Source: Brevibacterium atlanticum | GTDB taxonomy: Bacteria > Actinomycetota > Actinomycetes > Actinomycetales > Brevibacteriaceae | DNA length: 64,000 bases | Assembly: GCF_011617245.1 (NCBI RefSeq) | Contig: NZ_CP050152.1 | Coordinates: 186,001-250,000, forward strand | Direction: 5' to 3' | In this document: piece by piece, positions 8,126-15,772 of the stretch | Layout: each line of letters begins with the position of its first letter | Position numbering within the stretch: the stretch's first letter is position 1 | Notes under the pieces: model-generated | What the model saw: only the letters and a program-made list of their open reading frames with translations | Databases searched by the model: none | What the model was told of the DNA's origin: nothing | Made by a program: the position numbers and the translations under genes

Positions 8126-8767
8126 GTGAGTGATGTCGGACGTCCCTATGCCGGTGCCAGCCGCGAGCAACGCCAAAATGCCCGCCGTGAGCAGGTCATC
8201 GCCGCTGGGATCTCGCTCTTCGGCACCGAGGGCTACCGGGCCGCCACAGTCGGAGGCATCTGCCAGGCGGCCGGACTGAACAAGCGCTACTTCTACGAAT
8301 CATTCAGCGCGCTGGAGGACCTTCTGTGCGCGGTCTACGAACGTGTGGTCGCCGACCTCCGGGCCGCAGTGCTCGCCGCCGACGGCGAGACCGCGCCCGA
8401 GGTGCTGCGCGGCTTCATCTCGGCCTTCCTCGCCTGGGCGCAGAGCCATCCAGTCGAGGCGAAGGTCCACCTCTTCGAAGTCCTCGGGGTGAGTCCACGA
8501 GTGGACGAACTCTATCGCCGGCACGCGCGCTCGATCGGTGACGAACTCGTCGACCGGCTGGCAACGTCGGTCAACGGGCCGGAGCTGACCGCGGAACGGA
8601 AGCGCATCCTCGGCGATGTGCTCGTTGGTGCGGGACTCCAGCTCGTCGTCGACTGGGTGATCAGCGGCTATCAGCCCCCGCGTGAAGAGTTTCTGACCGA
8701 GATGGACGAGACGCTGAACTGGATCGTGGCCGCCGTGATGTCGGCCCTCGGGTTCGGCCTCGGGTGA
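8126..8767 (+). CDS. TetR-family transcriptional regulator (GlpD/AGPS-like cluster)
   Basis: A 213-residue TetR protein. The HTH is at about residues 15-60, including LFGTEGYRAATVGGICQAAG followed by LNKRYFYESFSALEDLL, with NKRYFYESF as recognition-helix boundary. I choose the GTG at 8126 (reading VSDVGRPYAG), since upstream codons read back into the glpD promoter and no ATG fits. It is divergent from glpD, with the palindrome at 8070-8089 between them, so it is probably the repressor of glpD and itself. The ligand is unknown; a fatty acyl-CoA or glycerol metabolite is a guess. Confidence 0.88.
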   Translation: MSDVGRPYAGASREQRQNARREQVIAAGISLFGTEGYRAATVGGICQAAGLNKRYFYESFSALEDLLCAVYERVVADLRAAVLAADGETAPEVLRGFISAFLAWAQSHPVEAKVHLFEVLGVSPRVDELYRRHARSIGDELVDRLATSVNGPELTAERKRILGDVLVGAGLQLVVDWVISGYQPPREEFLTEMDETLNWIVAAVMSALGFGLG

Positions 8768-8844
8768 GTTCGGTTGCGTCAGGGCCGTGCGGTTCCGGAT
8801 TCCTGAGCGAATTGATTTCATGAGATATCTAGGGGTGGTGCGTG

Positions 8845-9054
8845 ATGACTGATGTGCTGATTCGGAATCTGTCAGCGGAGACCTTATCGAGAGTGGATGC
8901 CCTCGCAAGCCGAGCGGGCCTGTCCCGCGCGGAATACCTGCGCCGGACAATTGATCGAGAGGCCTCTCGATCGGATGCGCGTGCGACGATTGAGGATCTT
9001 CGCAAATTCGACCTGCTGGGCGATGGCGAGCATATGGCGGGGGCATGGGAGTGA
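8845..9054 (+). CDS. vapB: VapB/FitA-type ribbon-helix-helix antitoxin
   Basis: A 69-residue protein beginning MTDVLIRNLSAETLSRVDALA. The short N-terminal strand followed by two helices (LSRAEYLRRTID) is the RHH DNA-binding fold of VapB/FitA antitoxins. The C-terminal tail (LLGDGEHMAGAWE) is the likely toxin-inhibiting segment. AGGGG at 8831-8835 precedes the start; a GTG at 8842 is an equally near alternative. The gene overlaps vapC, as usual for such pairs, and would bind its own promoter together with VapC. Confidence 0.85.
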   Translation: MTDVLIRNLSAETLSRVDALASRAGLSRAEYLRRTIDREASRSDARATIEDLRKFDLLGDGEHMAGAWE

Positions 9055-9458
9055 CCGCCGCATCCTGGCTCATCGACAAATCTGCATTGGTGCGGATCGC
9101 TCGGAGCCAGTCGGCAGAGACATGGCTTGATCGCATCAACAGAGGTCTCGTTCATATCTCGGTGGCCACTCTGCTCGAAGTCGGCTATTCAGCGATGAGT
9201 CCGGCGGATTGGTCCGTCAAGGTCGAGGAGCCGCCGATCGCGTTGATGCCATTGGCCGGAATCACTCCCGCGGTTGAGCGCCGGGCTGTCGAAGTGCAGG
9301 GAATTCTCGCTGGACGAGGACATCACAGGGCGCCGTCGGTTCCTGACCTGCTCATTGCGGCCATCGGCGAGGTGCATGGATTGGTTGTCCTGCATCAGGA
9401 CGAAGACTTCGACCTGATCGCCGAGATCACAGGACAGCCGTTGGCGCGTATCGACTGA
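9045..9458 (+). CDS. vapC: VapC-type PIN-domain ribonuclease toxin
   Basis: A 137-residue PIN protein. Acidic residues expected for Mg binding are visible: Asp11 in WLIDKSAL, Glu near residue 46 in TLLEVGYS, Asp in PSVPDLLIAA and Asp in LHQDEDFDLIA. The start at 9045 overlaps the vapB stop by 10 bp; a GTG at 9051 would give a 4-bp GTGA overlap and is equally plausible. Known role: sequence-specific tRNA or rRNA cleavage, neutralised by VapB. The pair sits between the glpD regulator and paaR. Confidence 0.88.
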   Translation: MGVTAASWLIDKSALVRIARSQSAETWLDRINRGLVHISVATLLEVGYSAMSPADWSVKVEEPPIALMPLAGITPAVERRAVEVQGILAGRGHHRAPSVPDLLIAAIGEVHGLVVLHQDEDFDLIAEITGQPLARID

Positions 9459-9509
9459 CGGCTACGTGAACTCGCATCCCGAAGTCCGGGTCTCAACGCC
9501 TCTGCGTCC

Positions 9510-10154
9510 CTATTTCTCGAGGCCATGGAAGGCCATCGAGGTGACCGCCTCGGCGATGACACCGGGGGCGACGGGATAGCTCGGGCGATACCACTCGGTG
9601 ATCGAGTTGACCATCCCGAAGAGCAGGCGGGTGACCAGGCCCGGGGTGAAGTCCGCACGCAGGCCGCCTTCGGCGATGGCCGCCTCGACGAGAGCGCGGA
9701 TCTTCGCGTCGATGCGGCGCCGGGCCTCGATGGCCTCACGCTCGACGGCCGAGTTCCCGCGCACCCGCAGCAGCAGGGTCACGGAATGGTGGTACTCGAT
9801 GAGGATGACGACGCTGGCGTGCACGGCCAGGCGCAGGCGCTCGAGCGCGCCCATCCCCGCACGCTGGCTCTCGATCTCGACGGCAGAGTCGAGGGCATCG
9901 ATGCCGCGGTTGATCGCCAACCGCAGCAGCTCCTCCTTCGACTTCACGTGGTGGTAGATCGCGGACTTCGTGATGCCCAGCTCGCGGGCGACGGTGTCCA
10001 TCGAGGTGCCGTCGTAGCCGCGCGCGACGAACACCTCGGTCGCCTTGTTGATGAGTGTCTCCCGGTCGTAGCCGGGACGCCCACGACGGGAGCGTTTGGG
10101 GGCGGTCGCCTCGGCGAAGGTCGGCTCGGGTGTGGACGATTCGGGCATGCGCAT
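9510..10154 (-). CDS. paaR: TetR-family regulator PaaR
   Basis: A 214-residue TetR repressor. After a 25-residue basic/Pro-rich start (SRRGRPGYDRETL), the HTH reads ATEVFVARGYDGTSMDTVARE then LGITKSAIYHHVKSKEELL at about residues 38-80. The C-terminal domain (YHHSVTLLLRVRGNSAVER) resembles PaaR and other acyl-CoA-responsive TetR proteins. It lies among paa genes, is followed downstream by nothing on its strand, and four matching palindromes occur in the window only in front of paa genes. Known family role: release from DNA by phenylacetyl-CoA. The identification as PaaR rests on this context and similarity. Confidence 0.82.
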   Translation of the reverse strand: MRMPESSTPEPTFAEATAPKRSRRGRPGYDRETLINKATEVFVARGYDGTSMDTVARELGITKSAIYHHVKSKEELLRLAINRGIDALDSAVEIESQRAGMGALERLRLAVHASVVILIEYHHSVTLLLRVRGNSAVEREAIEARRRIDAKIRALVEAAIAEGGLRADFTPGLVTRLLFGMVNSITEWYRPSYPVAPGVIAEAVTSMAFHGLEK

Positions 10155-10244
10155 CAGTCTAATCGGCCACCTCGGCGAGCGCCGTGATGCGGGTCACGGG
10201 TGCGACGGCCGGCACTCCCACCTCGGCGATCATCCTCATCGGTC

Positions 10245-11540
10245 TCAGCGGACGCCTTCGCGGCGGTCGATGATGCGTTTGAGCTTGCCGACCGAGCGCG
10301 GCAGGTCGCCGGGCATCTTGATGTCGACGGTGCACGAGACGCCCAGGCGCTCCTTGACGCGCGCGGCCACCAGGCGGTCGAGTCCCTCGAGTTCGACGGC
10401 GCCGATGCCCTCGCGGGATTCGACCTCGATGGTCATCTCGTCCATCCGGCCCGGGCGGGTGAGCACGAGCTGGAAGTGCGGGCTGAGCCCGGTGAACTCG
10501 AAGAGCACGGACTCGACGTTGGCGGGGTAGACGTTGACGCCGCGGATGATCATGAGGTCATCGGAGCGTCCGGTGATGCGCGAGATGCGGCGGAAGTTCG
10601 GGCGCGCGGTGCCCGGCAGCAGCGTCGCGAGATCGTGCGTGCGGTAGCGGATGATCGGCAGCGCCTCCTTCGTCAGGGAGGTGAAGACGAGTTCGCCCTC
10701 TTCGCCGTCGGGCAGCACCTCGCCGGTGAAGGGGTCGACGATCTCCGGGTAGAAGTGGTCCTCCCAGATCGTCGGTCCGTCCTTCGTCTCGGCGGACTCG
10801 CAGGCGACACCGGGTCCCATGACCTCGGAGAGGCCGTAGATGTCGACGGCGTTGATGTTGAAGGACTGCTCGATCTCCTTGCGCATCTCATCCGTCCACG
10901 GCTCGGCACCGCAGATCGCGGTCTTCAGGCTCGTGGTCGTCGGATCGATGCCCTGCTTGCGGAATTCGTCGAGGATCGTGAGCAGGTACGTCGGGGTGGC
11001 GGTGATGAGATCGGGCTTGAAGTCCTGGATCAGCTGCACCTGCCGAGGGGTCTGACCACCGGAGATCGGCACGACGGTGAACCCGTGCCGTTCGGCACCA
11101 TGCACCCCGAGACCGCCGGTGAACAGGCCGTACCCGTAGGCGTTGTGCATCATCTGCCCGCGCTTTCCCCCGGCGACGAGGATGGAGCGGGCAATGAGGC
11201 CGCCCCACCGATCGAGGTCGCCCGTCGTGTACCCGACGACCGTCGGCAGTCCCGTCGTGCCGGAGGACGCGTGGATGCGTGCGACCTGCTCCTGCGGGAC
11301 CGCGAAGAGCCCGAACGGGTAGTTGTCGCGCAGATCCTGTTTGTTCGTGAACGGCAGCTTCGCGATGTCGTCGAGACTCGTGACATCGGCCGGGGTGACG
11401 TCGAGGTCGTCGAAGGCCTTCCGGTAGAACGGCACGTTCTCGTACACGGAGGTCACCGTGGCCTTGAGGTTCTTCAGCTGATCGGCGCGCAGCTCGTCCA
11501 GGCTCATCCGTTCGCCGGCGTCGAGGTCGGTGTCAGTCAT
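10245..11540 (-). CDS. paaK: Phenylacetate-CoA ligase PaaK
   Basis: A 431-residue adenylate-forming enzyme. The phosphate-binding loop ASSGTTGLPTVVGYT is at about residues 90-105. IYGLSEVMGPGVACE in the middle and RGVNVYPANVESVL near residue 330 are typical of PaaK. It activates phenylacetate with ATP and CoA, the entry step of the pathway. The ATG at 11540 has AAGGAG 6 bases upstream, so I prefer it to the ATG at 11582. It lies downstream of paaI on the same strand with a 188-bp gap. Confidence 0.95.
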   Translation of the reverse strand: MTDTDLDAGERMSLDELRADQLKNLKATVTSVYENVPFYRKAFDDLDVTPADVTSLDDIAKLPFTNKQDLRDNYPFGLFAVPQEQVARIHASSGTTGLPTVVGYTTGDLDRWGGLIARSILVAGGKRGQMMHNAYGYGLFTGGLGVHGAERHGFTVVPISGGQTPRQVQLIQDFKPDLITATPTYLLTILDEFRKQGIDPTTTSLKTAICGAEPWTDEMRKEIEQSFNINAVDIYGLSEVMGPGVACESAETKDGPTIWEDHFYPEIVDPFTGEVLPDGEEGELVFTSLTKEALPIIRYRTHDLATLLPGTARPNFRRISRITGRSDDLMIIRGVNVYPANVESVLFEFTGLSPHFQLVLTRPGRMDEMTIEVESREGIGAVELEGLDRLVAARVKERLGVSCTVDIKMPGDLPRSVGKLKRIIDRREGVR

Positions 11541-11728
11541 TGTCGTCTCCTTGCGCAATTCTTCTTCGAGTCGGATCCGCAAGGTGCTGTGGATCCGATG
11601 ACCGCCGAGGTGGGGCTCCGTTGCCGGTGCTGGTTCGTCAGCGGGTGGCTGGGGTGGGGTGGCGCGTGGGGTGCGTGGTCACGCGCAGGTCGGGGTGCGT
11701 GCCAGGTTGGGTTGGGTGGCTGGTTGGG

Positions 11729-12244
11729 TCACTTGCGGGGTGGGAGGGTGCGGGAGCGGCCGCGGTAGGTCGCGATGATCTCATCGCCGCGGGTGACGGT
11801 GACGTCGTAGATGCCCGAGCGTCCCTGCTTGATGACCTCGTGTCCGCGGGCGACGAGTTCGTCGCCGAGGTGGGTGGGCTTGAGGAAGTCGATGTCTCCG
11901 CCCGAGGCGACCGTGATCGATCCGGGATAGTTGCAGGCCATTGCGAAGGTCGTGTCGGCGAAGAGGAAGATGTAGCCGCCGTGGGTGATGTCATGGCCGT
12001 TGGTCATGATCTCGGAGACCCGCATCGAGCACTGCGCCCACCCGGGGCCGTGGTCATCGACGGTGATGCCCAGGTGCTGGGAGGCGCGATCATTGGCGAA
12101 CATCGCAGCCGCGCCAGTGAGTTGGTCGGCGGCGGTCGGGTTTGCGTTCGCCTCCGAGGTCGGGTTCGATTCGGCCGGGTTCGCGTCCGCAGGCTTTGCG
12201 CCCGCCGCCGAGGTCGTCGTGGTGTCGTGGGTGGGCTGTCCCAT
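11729..12244 (-). CDS. paaI: PaaI hotdog-fold acyl-CoA thioesterase
   Basis: A 171-residue protein. Residues about 45-165 form a hotdog domain with the PaaI signature [20 protein letters not shown], containing the catalytic Asp-Thr. PaaI hydrolyses ring-hydroxylated phenylacetyl-CoA dead-end products to free CoA. The first 43 or so residues are Ala/Thr/Asn/Pro-rich (for example [11 protein letters not shown]), a low-complexity extension not present in typical PaaI. GGAGGAG precedes the ATG at 12244. An operator-like palindrome lies about 160 bp upstream at 12405-12422. Confidence 0.9.
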   Translation of the reverse strand: MGQPTHDTTTTSAAGAKPADANPAESNPTSEANANPTAADQLTGAAAMFANDRASQHLGITVDDHGPGWAQCSMRVSEIMTNGHDITHGGYIFLFADTTFAMACNYPGSITVASGGDIDFLKPTHLGDELVARGHEVIKQGRSGIYDVTVTRGDEIIATYRGRSRTLPPRK

Positions 12245-12404
12245 AGTCGGCTCCTCCTCGAGTCGCTGTGTGCGTGAGTCTCTGCTCGTGTTGGGCGGGC
12301 GGTTCCACGGTAGGCGATCCGGATCCTTGTGGGCGGCGACCGAGACGCGTGGACGACGGCGGACGATCCCCGGCGATCCCTCTGGTGGAGGGTGCCAGCG
12401 AATA

Positions 12405-12422
12405 AACGACCATCTGGTCAAT
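12405..12422. promoter_or_regulatory. Putative PaaR operator 3
   Basis: AACGACC-ATCT-GGTCAAT inside an AT-rich island (AATAA on the left, AATAAAT on the right). It lies upstream of paaI on the minus strand, in the divergent paaI/paaA promoter region of 12245-12827. Confidence 0.65.
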
Positions 12423-12524
12423 AAATATCGTTGTGATCGGCGTCTCTGTCAAGTTCCGGCGAGCATGGTTCCGGCGATCGCGCACGGATCGTCAAGCGGG
12501 AGTGGTTCAGTACGGCCCCAGGTG

Positions 12525-12594
12525 CCGAAACAACGCCGCAGCGCCGAGACCACGGTGCGTGCGCAGTGTTCTCGGCGCTCCACCGTTGTTTCGG
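12525..12594. repeat. 70-bp intergenic hairpin repeat, copy A
   Basis: Left arm 12525-12549 (CCGAAACAACG... GCGCCGAGA) pairs with right arm 12570-12594 (TCTCGGCGCTCC...GTTTCGG) with three mismatches in 25. The loop is about 20 bases and begins with the conserved CCAC-GGTG. Related 70-bp copies are at 27742-27811 and 32423-32492. It sits between the two paaI/paaA operators. The rest of the 583-bp paaI-paaA gap shows no gene. Confidence 0.85.
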
Positions 12595-12686
12595 CGAGAA
12601 GGTGGCGGGGGAGTGTGGTGTTCGCGCGACTTTCCGGGTGCTGCATTGCACCCGGGGCGGGGGTGTGCGACACTGGTAGCAACAAT

Positions 12687-12704
12687 ACAGAACAAACGGT
12701 CAGT
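12687..12704. promoter_or_regulatory. Putative PaaR operator 4
   Basis: ACAGAAC-AAAC-GGTCAGT, with one consensus half-site and one degenerate half. It lies about 125 bp upstream of the paaA start, near the expected promoter of the paaABCDE operon. Confidence 0.6.
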
Positions 12705-12827
12705 AAATGGTTGCCGCGGGGCAGAGCTCGTAACAGGGTTCCGCAACAGGGTTCGACCCGCACGCGGAGTCGGCAGCCGTTGACCGAGGCAGGTCCTGAC
12801 AAGGGCACATCCAAGGGTGGAGTGGTC

Positions 12828-13862
12828 ATGACAACTCAGATGAACGACAGCCGCTACGACGAAGCGCAGCTGCAGGCGCAGTTCGACGCGACGATCGATG
12901 CGAAGGATCGGATCGAACCCCGGGACTGGATGCCCGAGGCCTACCGCAAGACGCTCATCCGGCAGGTCGCGCAGCACGCGCACTCGGAGATCATCGGCAT
13001 GCAGCCCGAGGGCAACTGGATCTCCCGCGCTCCCTCGCTGCGCCGCAAGGCGATCCTGCTCGCAAAGGTCCAGGACGAAGCCGGCCACGGCCTCTACCTC
13101 TACTCCGCCACAGAGACGCTCGGTGCCACCCGCAATGAACTCACCGAGAAGCTCGTCGCCGGCAAGCAGAAGTACTCCTCGATCTTCAACTATCCGACCC
13201 TGTCCTACACGGATGTCGGCACGATCGGGTGGCTCGTCGACGGTGCCGCAATCTGCAATCAGGTGCCGCTGTGCCGGACCTCGTTCGGACCCTATGGCCG
13301 CGCGATGATCCGCATCTGCAAGGAAGAGTCCTTCCACCAGCGGCAGGGCTACGAACTGCTTATGACGATGATGCGCGGCACCGACGCCCAGCGCGAGATG
13401 GTCCAGGAATCGGTCAACCGCTTCTGGTGGCCTGCGCTGATGATGTTCGGCCCGCCCGACGACAATTCCCCGAACACCGAACAGTCGATGGCCTGGGGCA
13501 TCAAAACCCACACGAACGATGAGCTGCGTCAGAAGTTCGTCGACATGTCCGTTCCGCAGGCCGAGGCCCTCGGCGTGACCTTCCCCGACGAGAACCTCAA
13601 GTGGAACGAGGAACGCGGACACTACGACTTCTCGACCCCGAACTGGGATGAGTTCTGGGATGTCGTCAAGGGCAACGGCCCCTGCAACACCCAGCGCGTC
13701 GCCCACCGCAAGCGCGCATGGGACGAAGGGGCGTGGGTGCGTGAAGCCGCACTCGCCTTCGCCGAGAACCAGACCGCCGAGGCGGCCGCCCCCACCGATG
13801 ACTCCACCGCCACCGCGTCGAACGCGAACAATTCCACCCCCGCCGAGGAGGCAGCGAAATGA
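12828..13862 (+). CDS. paaA: PaaA, 1,2-phenylacetyl-CoA epoxidase catalytic subunit
   Basis: A 344-residue non-haem di-iron oxygenase subunit. Carboxylate/His ligand motifs are visible: [11 protein letters not shown], then [10 protein letters not shown] (E-x2-H) and [13 protein letters not shown] (E-x3-H type). With PaaC it forms the core that epoxidises the ring of phenylacetyl-CoA, using electrons from PaaE. The ATG at 12828 follows GGTGGAG. The last 30 residues ([18 protein letters not shown]...) are low-complexity and outside the conserved core. The stop overlaps the paaB start (ATGA). Confidence 0.95.
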   Translation: MTTQMNDSRYDEAQLQAQFDATIDAKDRIEPRDWMPEAYRKTLIRQVAQHAHSEIIGMQPEGNWISRAPSLRRKAILLAKVQDEAGHGLYLYSATETLGATRNELTEKLVAGKQKYSSIFNYPTLSYTDVGTIGWLVDGAAICNQVPLCRTSFGPYGRAMIRICKEESFHQRQGYELLMTMMRGTDAQREMVQESVNRFWWPALMMFGPPDDNSPNTEQSMAWGIKTHTNDELRQKFVDMSVPQAEALGVTFPDENLKWNEERGHYDFSTPNWDEFWDVVKGNGPCNTQRVAHRKRAWDEGAWVREAALAFAENQTAEAAAPTDDSTATASNANNSTPAEEAAK

Positions 13863-14218
13863 CCGAGACCAACCCCCGCTCCACCTCGGCGAACGGAACA
13901 GAGACGAACGCGAGTGCCACCTCGGCGAACGCGACCCGCGGCGAATGGCCGCTGTACGAGGTCTTCGTGCGCGGCAAGCGCGGACTCAACCACGTCCACG
14001 TCGGATCCCTGCACGCCGCCGACGATCAGATGGCTCTCCACCACGCCCGCGACGTCTACACCCGCCGCAACGAAGGCGTGAGCATCTGGGTCGTCCGCGC
14101 AGCTGACATCACGGCCTCGAGCCCGGACGAGAAGGACCCGATGTTCGCCCCCAGCGGCGACAAGGTCTACCGCCACCCGACCTTCTACGACATCCCCGCC
14201 GATGTCCCCCACATGTGA
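13859..14218 (+). CDS. paaB: PaaB, phenylacetyl-CoA epoxidase subunit
   Basis: A 119-residue small subunit. Conserved PaaB core [21 protein letters not shown] is followed by [25 protein letters not shown]. PaaB links PaaAC trimers and is required for activity. The first 25 residues (Ser/Thr/Asn/Ala-rich, with two TSAN repeats) extend beyond typical PaaB and carry two CCTCGGCG octamers at 13884 and 13920. The gene overlaps paaA by 4 bp. Confidence 0.95.
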   Translation: MTETNPRSTSANGTETNASATSANATRGEWPLYEVFVRGKRGLNHVHVGSLHAADDQMALHHARDVYTRRNEGVSIWVVRAADITASSPDEKDPMFAPSGDKVYRHPTFYDIPADVPHM

Positions 14219-14231
14219 GGAGGGGCGAGAA

Positions 14232-15212
14232 ATGACTGCTGCGAACGATCCCACCGTCAACGTCGAACACGACGAGGCGGGCACCAACGTCGAACACGAC
14301 GAACACGACAACGCGTACTCAGGTCTGCTCGTCAACGACGCCCACTGGGCCTTCGGCACCGACTTCGAAGACCCACTGGCCGGCGTCGACACGACCGTGC
14401 CCGAGGGCGTCGAGGCGAGCGACCTCGGCGCGTACTGCCTCATGCTCGGCGACGATGCGCTCGTCTTCAGCCAGCGCATCTCCGAATGGTGCTCGAACGC
14501 CCCGGACCTCGAAGAGGACATCGCGCTGGCGAACATCGCCCTCGACCTCCTCGGACAGTCGCGGCTCCTGCTCGCCCGCGCCGCGGCCGCCGATCCGGCT
14601 CTCGTCCCCGAGCTGCCCGAGAGCTCACCGGTACCGGACGAGGACCGGCTCGCGTTCTTCCGCAACGACCTCGCCTTCCGCAACGTCCGACTGGCCGAGG
14701 TCCCCAACGGCGACTTCGCCGAGGCGGTCGCGAAGATCCTCATCTACTCGACCTGGCGGCTGTCGATCTTCGAGCGCCTGACGACCAGCCGTGACTCCGT
14801 GCTCGCCGCGATCGCCGTGAAGGGCGTCAAGGAGATGTCCTACCACCGCGACTTCGCCGGCCGGTGGGTCGTCACCCTGGCCCGCGGCACCGAGGAATCC
14901 CGGTCCCGCCTGGTCACGGCGCTTGACGGCCTGTGGCCGCTGTGGTCCGAGCTCTTCGAGACCCACCCGGTCGAGGCCGCCGTGGCCGAGGCCGGTATCG
15001 GCGTCGACCCCGCCGAGGTGGCCGATGAGGCCTCGGTCATCCTCGACCAGGTCTTCGCCGCCGCCGGCATCGACCGCCCCGAGGCCGGCTCGCTCGCCGG
15101 GGTCGGCGTGCACGGACAGAAGGGCCGCGACGGACTGCACACCGAAGCACTGTCGAAGCTGCTCGCCGAGATGCAGGTCGTCGCCCGCGAACACCCGGAG
15201 GGACAGTGGTGA
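14232..15212 (+). CDS. paaC: PaaC, phenylacetyl-CoA epoxidase structural subunit
   Basis: A 326-residue helical protein related to PaaA but serving a structural role. Recognisable segments are LGDDALVFSQRISEWCSNAPDLEEDIALANIALDLLGQSR (read in parts) and MSYHRDFAGRWVVTLARGTEESRSR. GGAGGGG precedes the ATG at 14232; an ATG at 14202 inside paaB lacks a site. The first 35 residues contain a duplicated NVEHDE unit. It follows paaB by 13 bp within the operon. Confidence 0.93.
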   Translation: MTAANDPTVNVEHDEAGTNVEHDEHDNAYSGLLVNDAHWAFGTDFEDPLAGVDTTVPEGVEASDLGAYCLMLGDDALVFSQRISEWCSNAPDLEEDIALANIALDLLGQSRLLLARAAAADPALVPELPESSPVPDEDRLAFFRNDLAFRNVRLAEVPNGDFAEAVAKILIYSTWRLSIFERLTTSRDSVLAAIAVKGVKEMSYHRDFAGRWVVTLARGTEESRSRLVTALDGLWPLWSELFETHPVEAAVAEAGIGVDPAEVADEASVILDQVFAAAGIDRPEAGSLAGVGVHGQKGRDGLHTEALSKLLAEMQVVAREHPEGQW

Positions 15213-15772
15213 CCGCGATGCTCAGTACCCACACCCTCACCGAGGCGGCCGACCGCGCCGACGCGGCGACCGATATCGACGCGATCGACCGTGCCTGGGC
15301 CGCCGCTGAACGCGTCACCGACCCGGAGATGCCGATGCTCACGCTGCTCGACCTCGGCGTGCTCCGGGACGTCATTGTCGAGGACGGCCGCGTCGTCACC
15401 ACGATCACTCCCACCTATTCGGGGTGCCCGGCGATGGCGACGATGCGCGATGACCTGCAGCGCGAACTGCAGGACGCAGGGTTCCCCGATGCTGAGGTGC
15501 GCGTGTCCCTGACCCCTGCCTGGACGAGCGACTGGATCACCGAACGCGGGAAGAAGGCGCTCAAGGACGCCGGCATCTCCCCACCCGGGTCCGCACCTCG
15601 CCGCGACGGTCCCGTGGCACTGACCCTCATGCCCACCCGCCGAGCCGTGACCTGCGTGCTCTGCGGCTCGGACAATGTGCGGCTGTCCTCCGAATTCGGA
15701 CCCACCGCCTGCAAGGCGATGTACCAGTGTCTCGACTGCTTCGAACCCTTCGACCACGTGAAGGAGATCTGA
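15209..15772 (+). CDS. paaD: PaaD, Fe-S maturation factor of phenylacetyl-CoA epoxidase
   Basis: About 187 residues. The N-terminal part is a DUF59/MIP18-type domain (VTDPEMPMLTLLDLGVLRDV, then TPTYSGCPAMATM with the conserved Cys). The C-terminus has a four-Cys zinc-ribbon-like segment, CVLCGSDN ... CLDCFEPFDHVK. Known role: iron-sulfur or di-iron centre assembly for the PaaABCE complex. The GTG at 15209 overlaps the paaC stop (GTGA) and follows GGAGGGA; the ATG at 15218 is an alternative. Confidence 0.93.
   Translation: MTAMLSTHTLTEAADRADAATDIDAIDRAWAAAERVTDPEMPMLTLLDLGVLRDVIVEDGRVVTTITPTYSGCPAMATMRDDLQRELQDAGFPDAEVRVSLTPAWTSDWITERGKKALKDAGISPPGSAPRRDGPVALTLMPTRRAVTCVLCGSDNVRLSSEFGPTACKAMYQCLDCFEPFDHVKEI

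Noticed and set aside
10200..11768. Long plus-strand open frame opposite paaK
   Set aside because: Antisense shadow of a clearly recognised ligase gene; composition is Arg/Gly/Ala/Val-rich with no domain.
12433..12783. Open frames inside the paaI-paaA gap
   Set aside because: They cross the operators and hairpin copy A, have no recognisable domain, and the same peptides reappear only where the hairpin is repeated.
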